Source: Maribellus luteus
Lineage (GTDB): Bacteria > Bacteroidota > Bacteroidia > Bacteroidales > Prolixibacteraceae
Assembly: GCF_003576475.1 (NCBI RefSeq)
Contig: NZ_QWGR01000012.1
Coordinates: forward strand, 62,001 to 126,000
Length of the DNA stretch: 64,000 nt
Direction: 5' to 3'
The translations under genes were made by a program, and so were the position numbers. This document shows positions 28,150 through 37,562 of the stretch, piece by piece (position 1 is the first letter of the stretch; every line of letters starts with the position of its first letter). Under the pieces are notes generated by a model that saw nothing but the letters and a program-made list of their open reading frames with translations, did not search any database and had not been told where the DNA came from.

Positions 28150-28176
28150 ACTTAAGTGTTATATTTACGCTTAAGT
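28150..28176 (+). promoter_or_regulatory. ACTTAAG dyad over a predicted -7 box upstream of araD
   Basis: ACTTAAG at 28150-28156 and CTTAAGT at 28170-28176 are perfect inverted arms. Between them TATATTTA (28160-28167) is a 7/8 match to the Bacteroidota -7 box. Three CATACTT repeats lie immediately upstream. This layout suits a repressor that blocks the promoter of the arabinose genes, by analogy with AraR regulation in Bacteroides. Confidence 0.45.
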
Positions 28177-28215
28177 TGGCTGGCAACCGACATGGATGAA
28201 TAAAACTGAACTGTT

Positions 28216-28320
28216 ATGAATGCTCACTACCTGCTGATTTCTGTTATCTTAGGAAGCAAAACGGAAGCGTTTTTCAGAGCGGTTGCGGAATGCAACGGAC
28301 AGGAAATAAAAAGGAGTTGA
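28216..28320 (+). CDS. possible 34-codon leader ORF before araD
   Basis: An ATG at 28216 opens a 34-residue frame ([20 protein letters not shown] at its start) that stops at 28320, one nucleotide before the araD ATG at 28322. Its last codons contain the AAGGAG ribosome site of araD, so translation of the two could be coupled. I recognise no family; it may be a leader peptide or chance. Confidence 0.25.
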   Translation: MNAHYLLISVILGSKTEAFFRAVAECNGQEIKRS

Positions 28321-28321
28321 T

Positions 28322-29005
28322 ATGCTTGAAAAGTTAAAAGAAGAAGTGTTTCAGGCAAATCTAGATCTGGTGAAGTACGGATTGGTGATTTTTACCTGGG
28401 GAAATGCAAGCGGAATCAGCCGTGAAAATGGCTTGGTCGTGATCAAACCGAGTGGCATTTCGTACGAAAAAATGAGACCCAAAGATATGGTCGTCCTTAA
28501 TTTGTATGGCAAGGTGATAGAGGGAAAATTCAAAGCTTCGAGCGATGCTCCGACGCACCTGGTACTTTATCGTCAGTTTGGGAATATTGGCGGGGTAGTG
28601 CACACGCATTCCGAATGGGCTACCAGCTGGGCACAGGCCGGGAAAGACATTCCGGCGATTGGAACAACGCATGCCGATTATTTTGACGGGGAAATTCCCT
28701 GCACTCGCAAAATGAGAAAAGAAGAAATTGAAAAAGAATATGAACTGGAAACCGGGAAAGTGATTGTTGAACGTTTCAAAGGGCTTAATCCCGATTCCAT
28801 TCCGGGAGTGTTGGTGAATAATCACGGGCCTTTCTCCTGGGGGGCCGATGTGCACAACGCAGTTCATAATGCGGTAGTAATGGAAGAGGTCGCGAAAATG
28901 GCTTTCCGTAGTTTTGTTCTTAACCCGGAAACTACCATGGATCAGGTATTGCTCGATAAACATTTTCTTCGCAAGCACGGAAAAGATGCTTATTACGGAC
29001 AATGA
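28322..29005 (+). CDS. araD: L-ribulose-5-phosphate 4-epimerase
   Basis: A 227-residue class II aldolase-fold enzyme that converts L-ribulose 5-phosphate to D-xylulose 5-phosphate in arabinose catabolism. [19 protein letters not shown] is the phosphate-binding region. [13 protein letters not shown] supplies the zinc histidines and NNHGPFSWG follows, as in E. coli AraD. An AAGGAG site lies 8 nt upstream of the ATG. Ribulokinase follows after 54 nt, forming an araD-araB unit. Arabinose isomerase (araA) is not in the window. Confidence 0.93.
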   Translation: MLEKLKEEVFQANLDLVKYGLVIFTWGNASGISRENGLVVIKPSGISYEKMRPKDMVVLNLYGKVIEGKFKASSDAPTHLVLYRQFGNIGGVVHTHSEWATSWAQAGKDIPAIGTTHADYFDGEIPCTRKMRKEEIEKEYELETGKVIVERFKGLNPDSIPGVLVNNHGPFSWGADVHNAVHNAVVMEEVAKMAFRSFVLNPETTMDQVLLDKHFLRKHGKDAYYGQ

Positions 29006-29059
29006 CTGAGACTTCAATTAAAACACAAAAAATCAATAATAAAATCAAATTAAAACTCA

Positions 29060-30730
29060 ATGGCAAAATACACTATTGGATTGGATTATGGCTCAGACTC
29101 GGTGCGATCGCTGATCGTAAATGTTGAAACGGGAGAAGAAGTGGCAAGTGTTGTTTTTAATTATCCGCGCTGGCAAAAGCAGGAATACTGCAATGCGCAT
29201 GATAACCGCTTCCGTCAGCATCCGAAAGATTACCTGGAAGGATTGGAATATACAATTGTGGAAGCCCTGAAACAGGCGCCTCAGGGAGTTGCCGAAAACA
29301 TTGTGGGCATTTCGGTTGACACAACCGGATCTACCCCGGTGGCAGTGGATGAAAAAGGAACGCCACTTTCCCTGACTCCGGGTTTTGAGGAAAATCCAAA
29401 TGCCATGTTTGTGCTTTGGAAAGACCACACAGCGGTAAAAGAAGCCGATGAAATCAATAAACTGGCAAAAGAATGGGAAGTAGACTTTACCAAATATGAA
29501 GGTGGAATCTATTCGTCGGAATGGTTTTGGGCGAAACTGTTGCACGTAATCCGCGAAGATGCCGGAGTTTACCGCGCAGCGTATTCCTGGGTGGAGCATT
29601 GCGATTGGATCCCGGCGCTGTTAACCGGCAATACCCATCCCAAAACATTGAAACGGAGTCGTTGTGCTGCAGGGCACAAAGCCATGTGGCACGAGGCTTT
29701 TGGCGGACTTCCATCGGAAGAGTTTTTGGTGGCGCTCGACCCGATGCTGGCCGGTTTAAGAGACCGCCTGTACAAGGATACATTTACTTGCGATGTTTCA
29801 GCGGGCACACTTACCAAAGAATGGGCTGAAAAGCTTGGGTTGTCAACCGATGTTGTAGTCGGTGTTGGCGCTTTTGATGCACACCTGGGTGCTGTTGGTG
29901 CTGAGATTGAACCTTATTACGTCTCGAAAGTGATGGGAACTTCCACCTGTGATATGTTGATTACACCCATGGATGAAGTCGGTAGCAAGGTGGTGGCCGG
30001 AATTTGTGGTCAGGTGGATGGTTCGATCGTTCCCGGAATGCTGGGACTGGAAGCCGGACAATCGGCGTTTGGGGATATTTATGCCTGGTTTAAGCGTGTG
30101 TTGGAGTGGCCGCTGAAGAATATTCTGGCTGAAACTTCGCTGGTGGATGAAGCCACCAAACAAAAGCTGCTGGATGAGACTTCGGATAAGATCATCGCCA
30201 AGTTAAGCGAAGAAGCGGCAAAAGTTCCTATTTCGGAAAGTGGTATTGTGGCGCTCGACTGGATGAACGGCCGTCGTACACCGGATGCCAACCAGGCATT
30301 GAAAGGAGCGATCGCCGGGTTGAATCTCGGTTCGGATGCACCCCGCATTTTCAGGGCACTTGTGGAGGCGACTGCTTTTGGTTCAAAAGCAATCAACGAT
30401 CGCTTTATTTCGGAAGGAGTTCGCATTGATGGTGTGATTGCTTTGGGGGGCGTTGCTAAAAAATCGCCGCTGGTGATGCAAATTGTAGCCGATGTACTAA
30501 ACATGCCAATTAAGGTGGCTCGTTCGGAACAGGCTTGTGCATTGGGATCGGCTATGGCTGCCGCAGTTGTTGCCGGTGTTTACCCCAGTATGGCTGAAGC
30601 TCAGCAAAAAATGGGAGGTGGAATTGAAACAGAATATCACCCTATTCCGGAAAATGTAGAGAAGTACAAGGTGTTGTACGAAAAGTACAGGAAATTCGGA
30701 AAGTTTATCGAGTTCGATTTTACAGCATAA
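29060..30730 (+). CDS. araB: ribulokinase
   Basis: A 556-residue FGGY-family kinase that phosphorylates L-ribulose with ATP. The N-terminal phosphate loop is GLDYGSDSVRSLIV. The centre carries GAFDAHLGAVGAEI and GTSTCDML. The C-terminal ALGGVAKKSPLVMQIVADVL and QACALGSAMAAAV are family signatures. The length agrees with AraB. It is probably co-transcribed with araD and ends next to a palindromic element at 30731. Confidence 0.95.
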   Translation: MAKYTIGLDYGSDSVRSLIVNVETGEEVASVVFNYPRWQKQEYCNAHDNRFRQHPKDYLEGLEYTIVEALKQAPQGVAENIVGISVDTTGSTPVAVDEKGTPLSLTPGFEENPNAMFVLWKDHTAVKEADEINKLAKEWEVDFTKYEGGIYSSEWFWAKLLHVIREDAGVYRAAYSWVEHCDWIPALLTGNTHPKTLKRSRCAAGHKAMWHEAFGGLPSEEFLVALDPMLAGLRDRLYKDTFTCDVSAGTLTKEWAEKLGLSTDVVVGVGAFDAHLGAVGAEIEPYYVSKVMGTSTCDMLITPMDEVGSKVVAGICGQVDGSIVPGMLGLEAGQSAFGDIYAWFKRVLEWPLKNILAETSLVDEATKQKLLDETSDKIIAKLSEEAAKVPISESGIVALDWMNGRRTPDANQALKGAIAGLNLGSDAPRIFRALVEATAFGSKAINDRFISEGVRIDGVIALGGVAKKSPLVMQIVADVLNMPIKVARSEQACALGSAMAAAVVAGVYPSMAEAQQKMGGGIETEYHPIPENVEKYKVLYEKYRKFGKFIEFDFTA

Positions 30731-30894
30731 AAAGAAGGGGCTGTCCAGAAAGTAAATGTCACGCAAAGCGCGCCAAGATTTACTCAAAAGTACGCAAAAG
30801 GAGAAGCCGATTATGAGGATTCTGCGACCTTTGCGCTTCTTTTGTGCCTTTGCGTGAAATTGATTTTACCAACTTTTTGGACAAGCCCTTCTTT
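30731..30894. repeat. 164-bp MITE-like element with 23-bp inverted ends
   Basis: The left end AAAGAAGGGGCTGTCCAGAA (30731-30753) and the reverse complement of the right end (30872-30894) match at 20 of 23 positions. Inside, CACGCAAAGCGCG and a GCCTTTGCGTG segment pair over most of their length, making a long imperfect hairpin. It fills the gap between the convergent araB and GH9 genes and could serve as their shared terminator. No gene fits inside. Confidence 0.7.
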
Positions 30895-30900
30895 GTTCAT

Positions 30901-33351
30901 TCAAAATTCAGCTATTAACGACAGCCATTTGGTGGCTGAAGAATTCCAGACTTCTTTGTAGGTTGCCGTATTAAATTGCGGCCAGTAGGGAGTGTCCTCA
31001 TTGAATTTCGATTGCATACCCACCGGAATGGCTCCTACTGTTTCACCCGGCAAAGCGGTATAAAGCTGCGGGTAGTTACTGCCTTCGCCCCAGATAAGCG
31101 ATTGCCCAAAGGGATTTTTGCCAACAATCCAGAACAACTGTTGTTCGGCGATGTCCATTAATTCCGGGTCGTTCAGAAATCGGCCACACAAGGCAGCTGC
31201 TTTGCCGGTAGATAAGTGAACCGCAGCATTTCCTTTAAACGAAAACCATACAGGAAAAGCTCGCAGATAATGTTGTTCGTCCAGTTTTACCCCGTTTTCG
31301 AGTTGCTCTTTGTAATCTTTTGCCGCTCCTTTCGAAATTCCAACCTGTACCTTGTAAAAATTAAGCGAATCTTTTACTTCGTCAATGTGGTACACGCCGC
31401 TTGGGAGCATTCCGTACGGGGCAACATATTGCATGATGGTTTTCAGGTAATTGGCGTAAAGCTCAATCGACTGTTTCCATTTTTGATAATCGGGATGATC
31501 GGGCTGCGTTTCACAAAGGGTTGTGAGCGCCTGCATGTAAACATGATCGCGTGATTGATGGGTGTAATGCACAATCGATTTTTTGTTGAGGTCGCGGTAA
31601 AAGAATCCACACAGTTTGTCCTTGTCATTAATCGGAATGACCCGCTGGCAATCAAGAGTGTATTGAATGGAATTAGCGGCTTCGTTGGCATAGTGCTTAT
31701 CACCGGTTAAGCGATAAAGCTGGCTGGCGGTGTAGGAAATATTGGCTATGTACTGGCTGTTGGAAGCCATTGCTGCATGATCTCCGCCACCACCTCCGCT
31801 GAGTTCGTCAAACCCCAGTTCGTCGAAACGTTTTTTGGCAAACGCGTAATCTTCAATGGCAACTTTCCGGAGATGTTGTTTTAACATCGGGTCGTCGTTA
31901 ATAGCCATTGCAGCAGCTGCCTCTATTCCCGAAAAAAGGAAGTTCTCGAAGGCACGGTTGTGCACGCGTACCCTTCGGCGTTTGGTGGAATCGTCTTTGG
32001 TATTAATAAAACCGTCGGTCCATAAATTGGTTCCCCAGGTTTGTGCTCGGTAACCATCACCCAACCGTGTTTTGAGGATAAAATCTATTCCCCATTCGGC
32101 TTCTTCCATCAGGCGCAGGTATAGATCGGTATTGTTTTTTTCTTTCGCAGTTTGAGCCATTTCAATGAGTGCCAATGCTAATTCTCCCGACTGTAAAACC
32201 TGTTGCGACATATCAGCCGCATCGTGCCAGCCGCCGTTTAAGGCAAAGAGTTGCCCATTGTGTGTGCCGTTCAGGTCGGTGTGGCAAACACCGTGTTTCC
32301 CCGGAACGGGGTAGCCGCAGCGTTCACAAAACACAAAATTCAGCACCCGCCACGCCGAATCTTCCCAAACGTTCGGATCGATGTAAAATGGCTGACTCTC
32401 AGAATTTCCTATCCGGATAAAATAGCGGCCGGTGTGTTTGAAGTCGCTAAAATCAAGGGTTTCAAAGTCTCCGGTTTTCGTTTTTTCTTTTTGAATGTCA
32501 CCTTTATAAACAACGCCTGATGTTTGGTAGTCGACAAGCTGAAAACGTCCGTTGTTGCTGTGGACAGTTGAAATGGCGGTTTTTCGGCTGTCGGGACGGT
32601 AGCCGGTGGTGGAAAAGATGATTCTGTTGGGAGCGGGTTGCCAGCCACTTACCACTTCCGGGTTTTCAACCGTTTCAAGCGCAACGGCATCAATGTCAAA
32701 TTTCAGTGAATCGCCCATGGTGCGTTCTTTCCCAAATACCTCGATCGCAAACGAAAGCTTGGTTACTTTATCCCGGGGAAGTTCGGTCATTTCAACAAAA
32801 CACTCGTTCCACTGGCCGTTAATCAGGTTTATTTCATGGTAGCCTTCACGACCGTATTTATCGGGCACTTTTACCATGCCGTCGTTTTCAACATAAAGAT
32901 TCAGGTAGATACTTCGCGCACCTTCGCATTCGGGGTAAACATACACCTTAATCCGGTTGTATTTTCCCCAGTTAACGCCTCCCACATCAAAGCTGGCCAG
33001 CGAAGTCCCAAAGCCAAGTCCCCAGCCTAAAAACTGCGGATAAGTGGTGGGTGCAGCCAGGTGCATGCTGTGGGTACCGTTAATACACCGTTCGTCTGTA
33101 ATCGTCATATTGCCAATTCCTTTGTGCGACCAGCCAATAAGGTTCTCCATATCGCAAAGCATATCGGATTGAAGCACTTTTTTGGTCAGGCCAAACGATT
33201 CGTACGATTTACTGTAGTCCAAAGGCAGTGGACGATGTACATAGCCTGTGCTAATTATATCCTCCCTGAGTTGTTGGTCAACCTGAGCGAGAACAAAAGA
33301 GGAAGGAAACAGGATCAGAAACACAACGGCGGTGGTAATAAGCTTATTCAT
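30901..33351 (-). CDS. glycoside hydrolase family 9 endoglucanase
   Basis: An 816-residue exported enzyme. Residues 1-22 are a signal peptide ending VLAQ. Residues about 30-235 form a beta-sandwich like a carbohydrate-binding module. Residues about 242-325 are the CelD_N Ig-like domain. From about 330 follows the (alpha/alpha)6 GH9 domain. GGWHDAADM at 373-381 carries the paired catalytic aspartates (377 and 380). The late KNPFGQSLIWGEGSNYPQ and the final glutamate region YKEVWN fit the family. It would cleave beta-1,4-glucans or mixed-linkage glucans in the periplasm or outside the cell. It is monocistronic, with no SusC/D pair nearby. Confidence 0.9.
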   Translation of the reverse strand: MNKLITTAVVFLILFPSSFVLAQVDQQLREDIISTGYVHRPLPLDYSKSYESFGLTKKVLQSDMLCDMENLIGWSHKGIGNMTITDERCINGTHSMHLAAPTTYPQFLGWGLGFGTSLASFDVGGVNWGKYNRIKVYVYPECEGARSIYLNLYVENDGMVKVPDKYGREGYHEINLINGQWNECFVEMTELPRDKVTKLSFAIEVFGKERTMGDSLKFDIDAVALETVENPEVVSGWQPAPNRIIFSTTGYRPDSRKTAISTVHSNNGRFQLVDYQTSGVVYKGDIQKEKTKTGDFETLDFSDFKHTGRYFIRIGNSESQPFYIDPNVWEDSAWRVLNFVFCERCGYPVPGKHGVCHTDLNGTHNGQLFALNGGWHDAADMSQQVLQSGELALALIEMAQTAKEKNNTDLYLRLMEEAEWGIDFILKTRLGDGYRAQTWGTNLWTDGFINTKDDSTKRRRVRVHNRAFENFLFSGIEAAAAMAINDDPMLKQHLRKVAIEDYAFAKKRFDELGFDELSGGGGGDHAAMASNSQYIANISYTASQLYRLTGDKHYANEAANSIQYTLDCQRVIPINDKDKLCGFFYRDLNKKSIVHYTHQSRDHVYMQALTTLCETQPDHPDYQKWKQSIELYANYLKTIMQYVAPYGMLPSGVYHIDEVKDSLNFYKVQVGISKGAAKDYKEQLENGVKLDEQHYLRAFPVWFSFKGNAAVHLSTGKAAALCGRFLNDPELMDIAEQQLFWIVGKNPFGQSLIWGEGSNYPQLYTALPGETVGAIPVGMQSKFNEDTPYWPQFNTATYKEVWNSSATKWLSLIAEF

Positions 33352-33602
33352 GGTTTAGCTGATTTATTTATGATGAAACTAAATTTACGAATAAGCTGAA
33401 GTTTTGTATATGTTTAAGATCATCATTTTGAGAAAATTAAGCAGTGGGGCAATGATAACACCCCGGAAAATATTATCCCGGATGAGAGAATCCCGGCAAG
33501 ATTTTGGTGGTTTGAATTACTAGAAGATGACCTTTGTTGCAGGCTGAAATGATTCTGTTTTCAGTTTTGGCGCTAATTTGGAGAGGATAAATGCTGCCCG
33601 GC

Positions 33603-34889
33603 TTATCCGATCAACTTACGATATTGCTCCTGAAGTTTATTTCCATACGCTTTTAGCGAATAGTTATTCTGGATGATTGTTTTGTTTTTTTCCGTCACTG
33701 AGTCCGCGACTTTTTTAAACAAGGTATTGAGGATGGGGTTTTGTTCAAACACCTGTTGTTTGGATAACCTTCCGGATTTCAGGTCAGAAATAATTTCCAT
33801 CTGCATTTTCATGTTCAGGTCTTTGAAATCTACTTTGATACCCGGAATATTCAGCTTGTAGTACAAGGCCGGAAATTCAAAACCATCTTCTTTAAAATCC
33901 CGGGTTATGTAATCTATATCGCGGCCAACAATCGGGGTGTCGAGCAACCAGGGCTCAAGGTACACCATCCCGAAACTTTCGCGGTAACTGGTGGTAATGC
34001 AAAAATCACTTCCGGTCAGCAGGGTTTCAAAATCCGTTTTCATTCCGGCTTCAAAAATCACATCGATTTCATGATCGGAACAAAACTTCACCCATTGTTG
34101 ATACATTTCAATTTCTACCGGATTTTGCGGTGCCTGTGTTACCACAAAACTGGCAATGTGGTCGAATAAAATGGAAAGCAAAATAAGCTCGCCAATATTT
34201 TTCCGCTGAATGACTTTTACCGGATAGGTAACCAGCAGCTTGCTTTCATCTCGTTTCAGCGTTTGGCAGACGGTGCTTTTGGCTTCTGCTTTATCCAGAT
34301 TCTCAGGCGATGTTTTTACATTCACCGGTTTTGGTAGCCAAACAATTCTTTCCGGATCTGCTCCATAGGAAACCAACCGTTCGAGATCGGCCGAATTGAG
34401 AACTCCAAATTGGTAATTAGGCAGCTTTGGGTAAAGCACCTCATTTACATCCTGCAAAAAAATATCGGTTAGAATTTCCTTCAAAAAAGTAAGGTAGGAA
34501 GGACGGTCTTCCGCGAAATCGTGCACATGGCTAAAAACTTTTACACCTTCTTTTGCCAGCTGGTAAACGGCATAGGTTACAACCGGGTTTTTGCCCAGGT
34601 TTAAATTGTGAAAATGCAAAACGGTGTCGGGCGTAATATGTTCCCTTATTTTTTGATAAACCAGGTCGAGCAATTGCTTAGCTTCGGAGGCTGCATATTT
34701 TTTCTTTTCCAGGTAATTCAACTCCCCGATGATCATCAGCTCTGCGCCTTTTGAGGTAAACCTTTCAGGATCAGGGCATGCGCCTGTTAGTATTTTTACC
34801 GGAGTTCCCCGAAGTACCTCTGTTTGAGATGCGATGATTCTGCTAACCCTGCCCGGGTTGAGGTGGCTGTGTGCAATGACTACCTGCAT
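33603..34889 (-). CDS. glycosyltransferase, GT4-like
   Basis: A 428-residue soluble protein with a GT-B-like layout. The N-terminus VVIAHSHLNPGRVSRII and KVFSHVHDFAEDRPSYL resemble the acceptor domain. The C-terminal domain has VTYPVKVIQRKNIGELILL, and then SDFCITTSYRESFGMVYLEPWLLDTPIVGRD. In that stretch the ESFGMVYLEPW part replaces the E-x7-E motif of GT4 enzymes. Donor and acceptor are unknown. It stands alone, divergent from the creatininase-family gene across 91 nt. Confidence 0.7.
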   Translation of the reverse strand: MQVVIAHSHLNPGRVSRIIASQTEVLRGTPVKILTGACPDPERFTSKGAELMIIGELNYLEKKKYAASEAKQLLDLVYQKIREHITPDTVLHFHNLNLGKNPVVTYAVYQLAKEGVKVFSHVHDFAEDRPSYLTFLKEILTDIFLQDVNEVLYPKLPNYQFGVLNSADLERLVSYGADPERIVWLPKPVNVKTSPENLDKAEAKSTVCQTLKRDESKLLVTYPVKVIQRKNIGELILLSILFDHIASFVVTQAPQNPVEIEMYQQWVKFCSDHEIDVIFEAGMKTDFETLLTGSDFCITTSYRESFGMVYLEPWLLDTPIVGRDIDYITRDFKEDGFEFPALYYKLNIPGIKVDFKDLNMKMQMEIISDLKSGRLSKQQVFEQNPILNTLFKKVADSVTEKNKTIIQNNYSLKAYGNKLQEQYRKLIG

Positions 34890-34980
34890 GCTGTTTGTTT
34901 GAAGTTAAAATTATGAATTCGTAGCTAAAGTTAAAGAAACAATTTATTTTTAATCCGGATTTAACTAAAACCTACTTTCC

Positions 34981-35856
34981 ATGAAAAAGCTAATCCTGAT
35001 TGTCTTTTTATTTTCATCATTTTGTGGGTCGTCGCAAGAACTTCCTTTCAGGTTGGAAGAATTAACCGCGCCGGATTTCATAAAAGCAGTGGAAAAAAGC
35101 TCCAAAACGTGTATCATTCCGATAGGTGTGATGGAAAAGCACGGACCGCATTTGCCATTGGGAACCGATCTTTTTTTGTCGCGCGAATACGCTCTTCGGG
35201 CAGCTGAAAAAGAATATGCCGTCGTTTTTCCCTGGTATTATTTCAGCCAGATAAACGAAGCGCGCCATCAGCCGGGAACGATTTCGTATTCCCCCGAATT
35301 GATTTGGCTTATGCTTCAGGAAACGCTGGACGAGTTAAATCGCAATGGTTTCGAGAAAATCATCATCGTAAACGGGCATGGCGGCAACAATGCGTTTCTG
35401 AATTTTTTCGGAATGGCACAGCTCTCAGAACCACGCAATTACTCGCTTTACTGGTTTCGTCCCGAGGCGAATCGTGAAGTAGAAAAGAAGGCAGCAGATT
35501 TAACGCAACATGATCCTTTTGATGCGCATGCCGGAAACAGTGAAACATCCGAAATGGCGGCGTCACAACCACAGCTTACCCATACGAATAGGGCAGGGCA
35601 GCAGTCGGGTGCGAATCTTGAGCGGATGAAAAGCCTTCAATATGTTTACTCCGGAATTTGGTGGTATGCCAGCTATCCGAACCATTACGGCGGCGACGGA
35701 TCAAAAGCCAATGCCGAGGCCGGCGAATTGCTGGTTGATGAAACCGTAAAACAGCTGGTGGAAATGATCCAGCTGGTAAAAGCAGACACAGTGGTTCCCG
35801 CTTTACAGCAGGAATTTTTCCGGAAAGCTGAGAACCCGCTGGATACAAAACAGTAA
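34981..35856 (+). CDS. creatininase family amidohydrolase, exported
   Basis: A 291-residue protein with a signal peptide (MKKLILIVFLFSSFCGSSQ). Metal and active-site motifs of the creatininase/MftE family are visible: IPIGVMEKHGPHLPLGTDLF, VNGHGGNNAFL and DAHAGNSETSEM. Family members hydrolyse cyclic or linear amides such as creatinine or formamidopyrimidines. The exported form is frequent in Bacteroidota and its substrate is not known. It is monocistronic. Confidence 0.83.
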   Translation: MKKLILIVFLFSSFCGSSQELPFRLEELTAPDFIKAVEKSSKTCIIPIGVMEKHGPHLPLGTDLFLSREYALRAAEKEYAVVFPWYYFSQINEARHQPGTISYSPELIWLMLQETLDELNRNGFEKIIIVNGHGGNNAFLNFFGMAQLSEPRNYSLYWFRPEANREVEKKAADLTQHDPFDAHAGNSETSEMAASQPQLTHTNRAGQQSGANLERMKSLQYVYSGIWWYASYPNHYGGDGSKANAEAGELLVDETVKQLVEMIQLVKADTVVPALQQEFFRKAENPLDTKQ

Positions 35857-36096
35857 TTGGAGCTGCAAGCTTGGAATGTGGGCGATGAGCTTAACGCGTA
35901 GGCTGAAGAGATTTCTGAGATTTGATCGAATTTGATTTGGCCAATGACAGTATTATTCTGCACGCTAATAATCAGTGATCTTTAAGTTTAATTGTTTTGA
36001 GATCTTATGCTTTCTTCTGCTTTTAGAGCGACCAATAACATTTACATTCTCCGGTGACGGGAAATTGTTACTTTTACACATGAAGGAGATTGATAA

Positions 36097-36669
36097 ATGG
36101 TAGATTATTCAATATTATATTCCTATTTCGAACACATCAACCGAAAGCCTCTGATGGAGGAGGAACGGGAGGAAATTACCCGCTTTTTCAGAAAAAGTAC
36201 TTTTCGGAAAAAAACGATGATCATGAAGGCAGGGGAGGCCAATACCCTGCATTACTACATCGAAAAGGGGCTGTTGCGAATGTACATTATCGATCAGAGC
36301 GGGAAGGAATTCAACATCCTTTTTGCCCGCGAACGTCAGTGGATCGGTGACCTGGGAACGCCTGCCGAAACGCCCTATTTTATTGAAACGCTGGAGAACA
36401 GCACGGTTTATTCCATTTCCGAAGACAATTTCCATATTCTGTACAAAAGGTATATCAGCCTTGCCAATTATATCCGGAAATCCTATGTTTTCCTGCAAAA
36501 GCGATTTGTTTCCATTTTATCAAAAACGGCGGAGGAGAATTACGAAGAACTGGTGAACGAACATCCCGAGCTGATTCAACGTCTTCCGCAGTACCAAATT
36601 TCATCTTATCTGGGAGTAACACCTGTTTTTTTGAGTAAAATACTCGCAAAACGATCAAAAAAAGACTAA
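36097..36669 (+). CDS. Crp/Fnr family transcriptional regulator
   Basis: A 190-residue regulator. The cyclic-nucleotide-binding-like beta barrel covers about residues 25-115 (MKAGEANTLHYYIEKGLLR, SGKEFNILFARERQWIGDL). The C-terminal winged helix YQISSYLGVTPVFLSKILAK is the DNA reader. The cysteines that ligate Fe-S in FNR are absent, so it is not a direct oxygen sensor of that kind. It sits 88 nt upstream of the yceI gene, in the same direction, and could control it. Confidence 0.85.
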   Translation: MVDYSILYSYFEHINRKPLMEEEREEITRFFRKSTFRKKTMIMKAGEANTLHYYIEKGLLRMYIIDQSGKEFNILFARERQWIGDLGTPAETPYFIETLENSTVYSISEDNFHILYKRYISLANYIRKSYVFLQKRFVSILSKTAEENYEELVNEHPELIQRLPQYQISSYLGVTPVFLSKILAKRSKKD

Positions 36670-36694
36670 AAGGTATTTTTCTTAAACTAGTTTA

Positions 36695-36725
36695 TTTTTT
36701 TACACCAACACCGGTAGTATGTTTG
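36695..36725 (+). promoter_or_regulatory. predicted promoter of the YceI gene
   Basis: TATGTTTG at 36718-36725 is a perfect TAnnTTTG -7 box. A T-rich -33 element lies at 36695-36698, 19 nt upstream. A start near 36731 leaves a leader of about 26 nt. Confidence 0.55.
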
Positions 36726-36756
36726 CAGTGAAATTAGAAACTAAAATTTAAGAAAA

Positions 36757-37374
36757 ATGAAAAAAATTAGTGGACTTTTAGGAATAGCATTAGTAATTGT
36801 TTTAGTGGCGGTAACAGGACAGAAAGCTGTTGCGCAGTCAGCATTAAAAGTAGATACCAAAACCAGTAAGGTTTACTGGAATGCCAAGAAGGTGACAGGT
36901 GAGCATTCAGGGCTTCTTTCGGTTGCTGGCGGAACTGTTTATGTACAGGATGAGAAAATTACAGGAGCAAGCATTAACCTGGATATGAACACGATTGACT
37001 GTACTGACCTGGAAGGTGAATGGAAAGACAAACTGATCGGCCACCTGAAATCAGATGACTTCTTTTCAGTAGAAAAACATCCGAAAGCAACCTTTGCGAT
37101 TAAATCGGTAACGAAAGACGGAGCTCAGCATAAAGTTGTGGGAGACTTGACAATCAAAGGTATCAAACACGAAATTTCGTTCCCGGCTGAAGTAAAAGTG
37201 GAAGGAGATAAACTTACTGCCAACGGAACAGCTACCGTTGATCGTACCAAATACGACATTCGTTACGGTTCGGGTAAATTCTTCGAAGGTTTGGGCGATA
37301 AAATGATCTACGATACTTTTGACATTCGTTTCGAACTGGTTGCTTCTTCTTCAGCAGAAATTTCCAAGCCTTAA
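36757..37374 (+). CDS. YceI family periplasmic lipid-binding protein
   Basis: A 205-residue exported lipocalin-like barrel. The signal peptide ends KAVAQ near residue 27. YceI hallmarks include VDTKTSKVYWNAKKVTGEHSG, GASINLDMNTID, HLKSDDFFSVEKHPKATF and the GDLTIKGIKHEISFP strand. YceI proteins bind isoprenoids such as ubiquinone precursors in the periplasm. The gene has its own predicted promoter after the Crp/Fnr gene, and a hairpin follows its stop. Confidence 0.9.
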   Translation: MKKISGLLGIALVIVLVAVTGQKAVAQSALKVDTKTSKVYWNAKKVTGEHSGLLSVAGGTVYVQDEKITGASINLDMNTIDCTDLEGEWKDKLIGHLKSDDFFSVEKHPKATFAIKSVTKDGAQHKVVGDLTIKGIKHEISFPAEVKVEGDKLTANGTATVDRTKYDIRYGSGKFFEGLGDKMIYDTFDIRFELVASSSAEISKP

Positions 37375-37381
37375 TTCAGCA

Positions 37382-37417
37382 GAAACCATGTTCTGAGTCG
37401 GCGACTCAGTTGGTTTC
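37382..37417 (+). terminator. long hairpin after the YceI gene
   Basis: CTGAGTC-GGC-GACTCAG (37393-37409) is nested inside GAAACCA (37382-37388) and TGGTTTC (37411-37417). It begins 8 nt after the stop. There is no T-run, so it may stabilise the mRNA end or attenuate rather than terminate. Confidence 0.5.
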
Positions 37418-37562
37418 CGGGAATGCAGATTAGAAAATGGTTCCTTACCGGTAAGTGGTGATCGCAAATGCAGCGATCGCCGAAACCGGCCGAGGAAAAC
37501 CAAAAGGGAACGACTTTTATTTCGCAGAAGGATTGTTACAGAAAAGCCATAAAATACAGATC

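Noticed and set aside
36090-36350. Frame overlapping the start of the Crp/Fnr gene
   Set aside because: It is an out-of-frame shadow of the regulator gene, whose protein has complete domain motifs.
37455-37562. Extended N-terminus for the pirin gene
   Set aside because: The extra 36 residues precede the conserved pirin start MLHKAETRGSANHGW and are not expected in the family; the ATG at 37563 is better placed.
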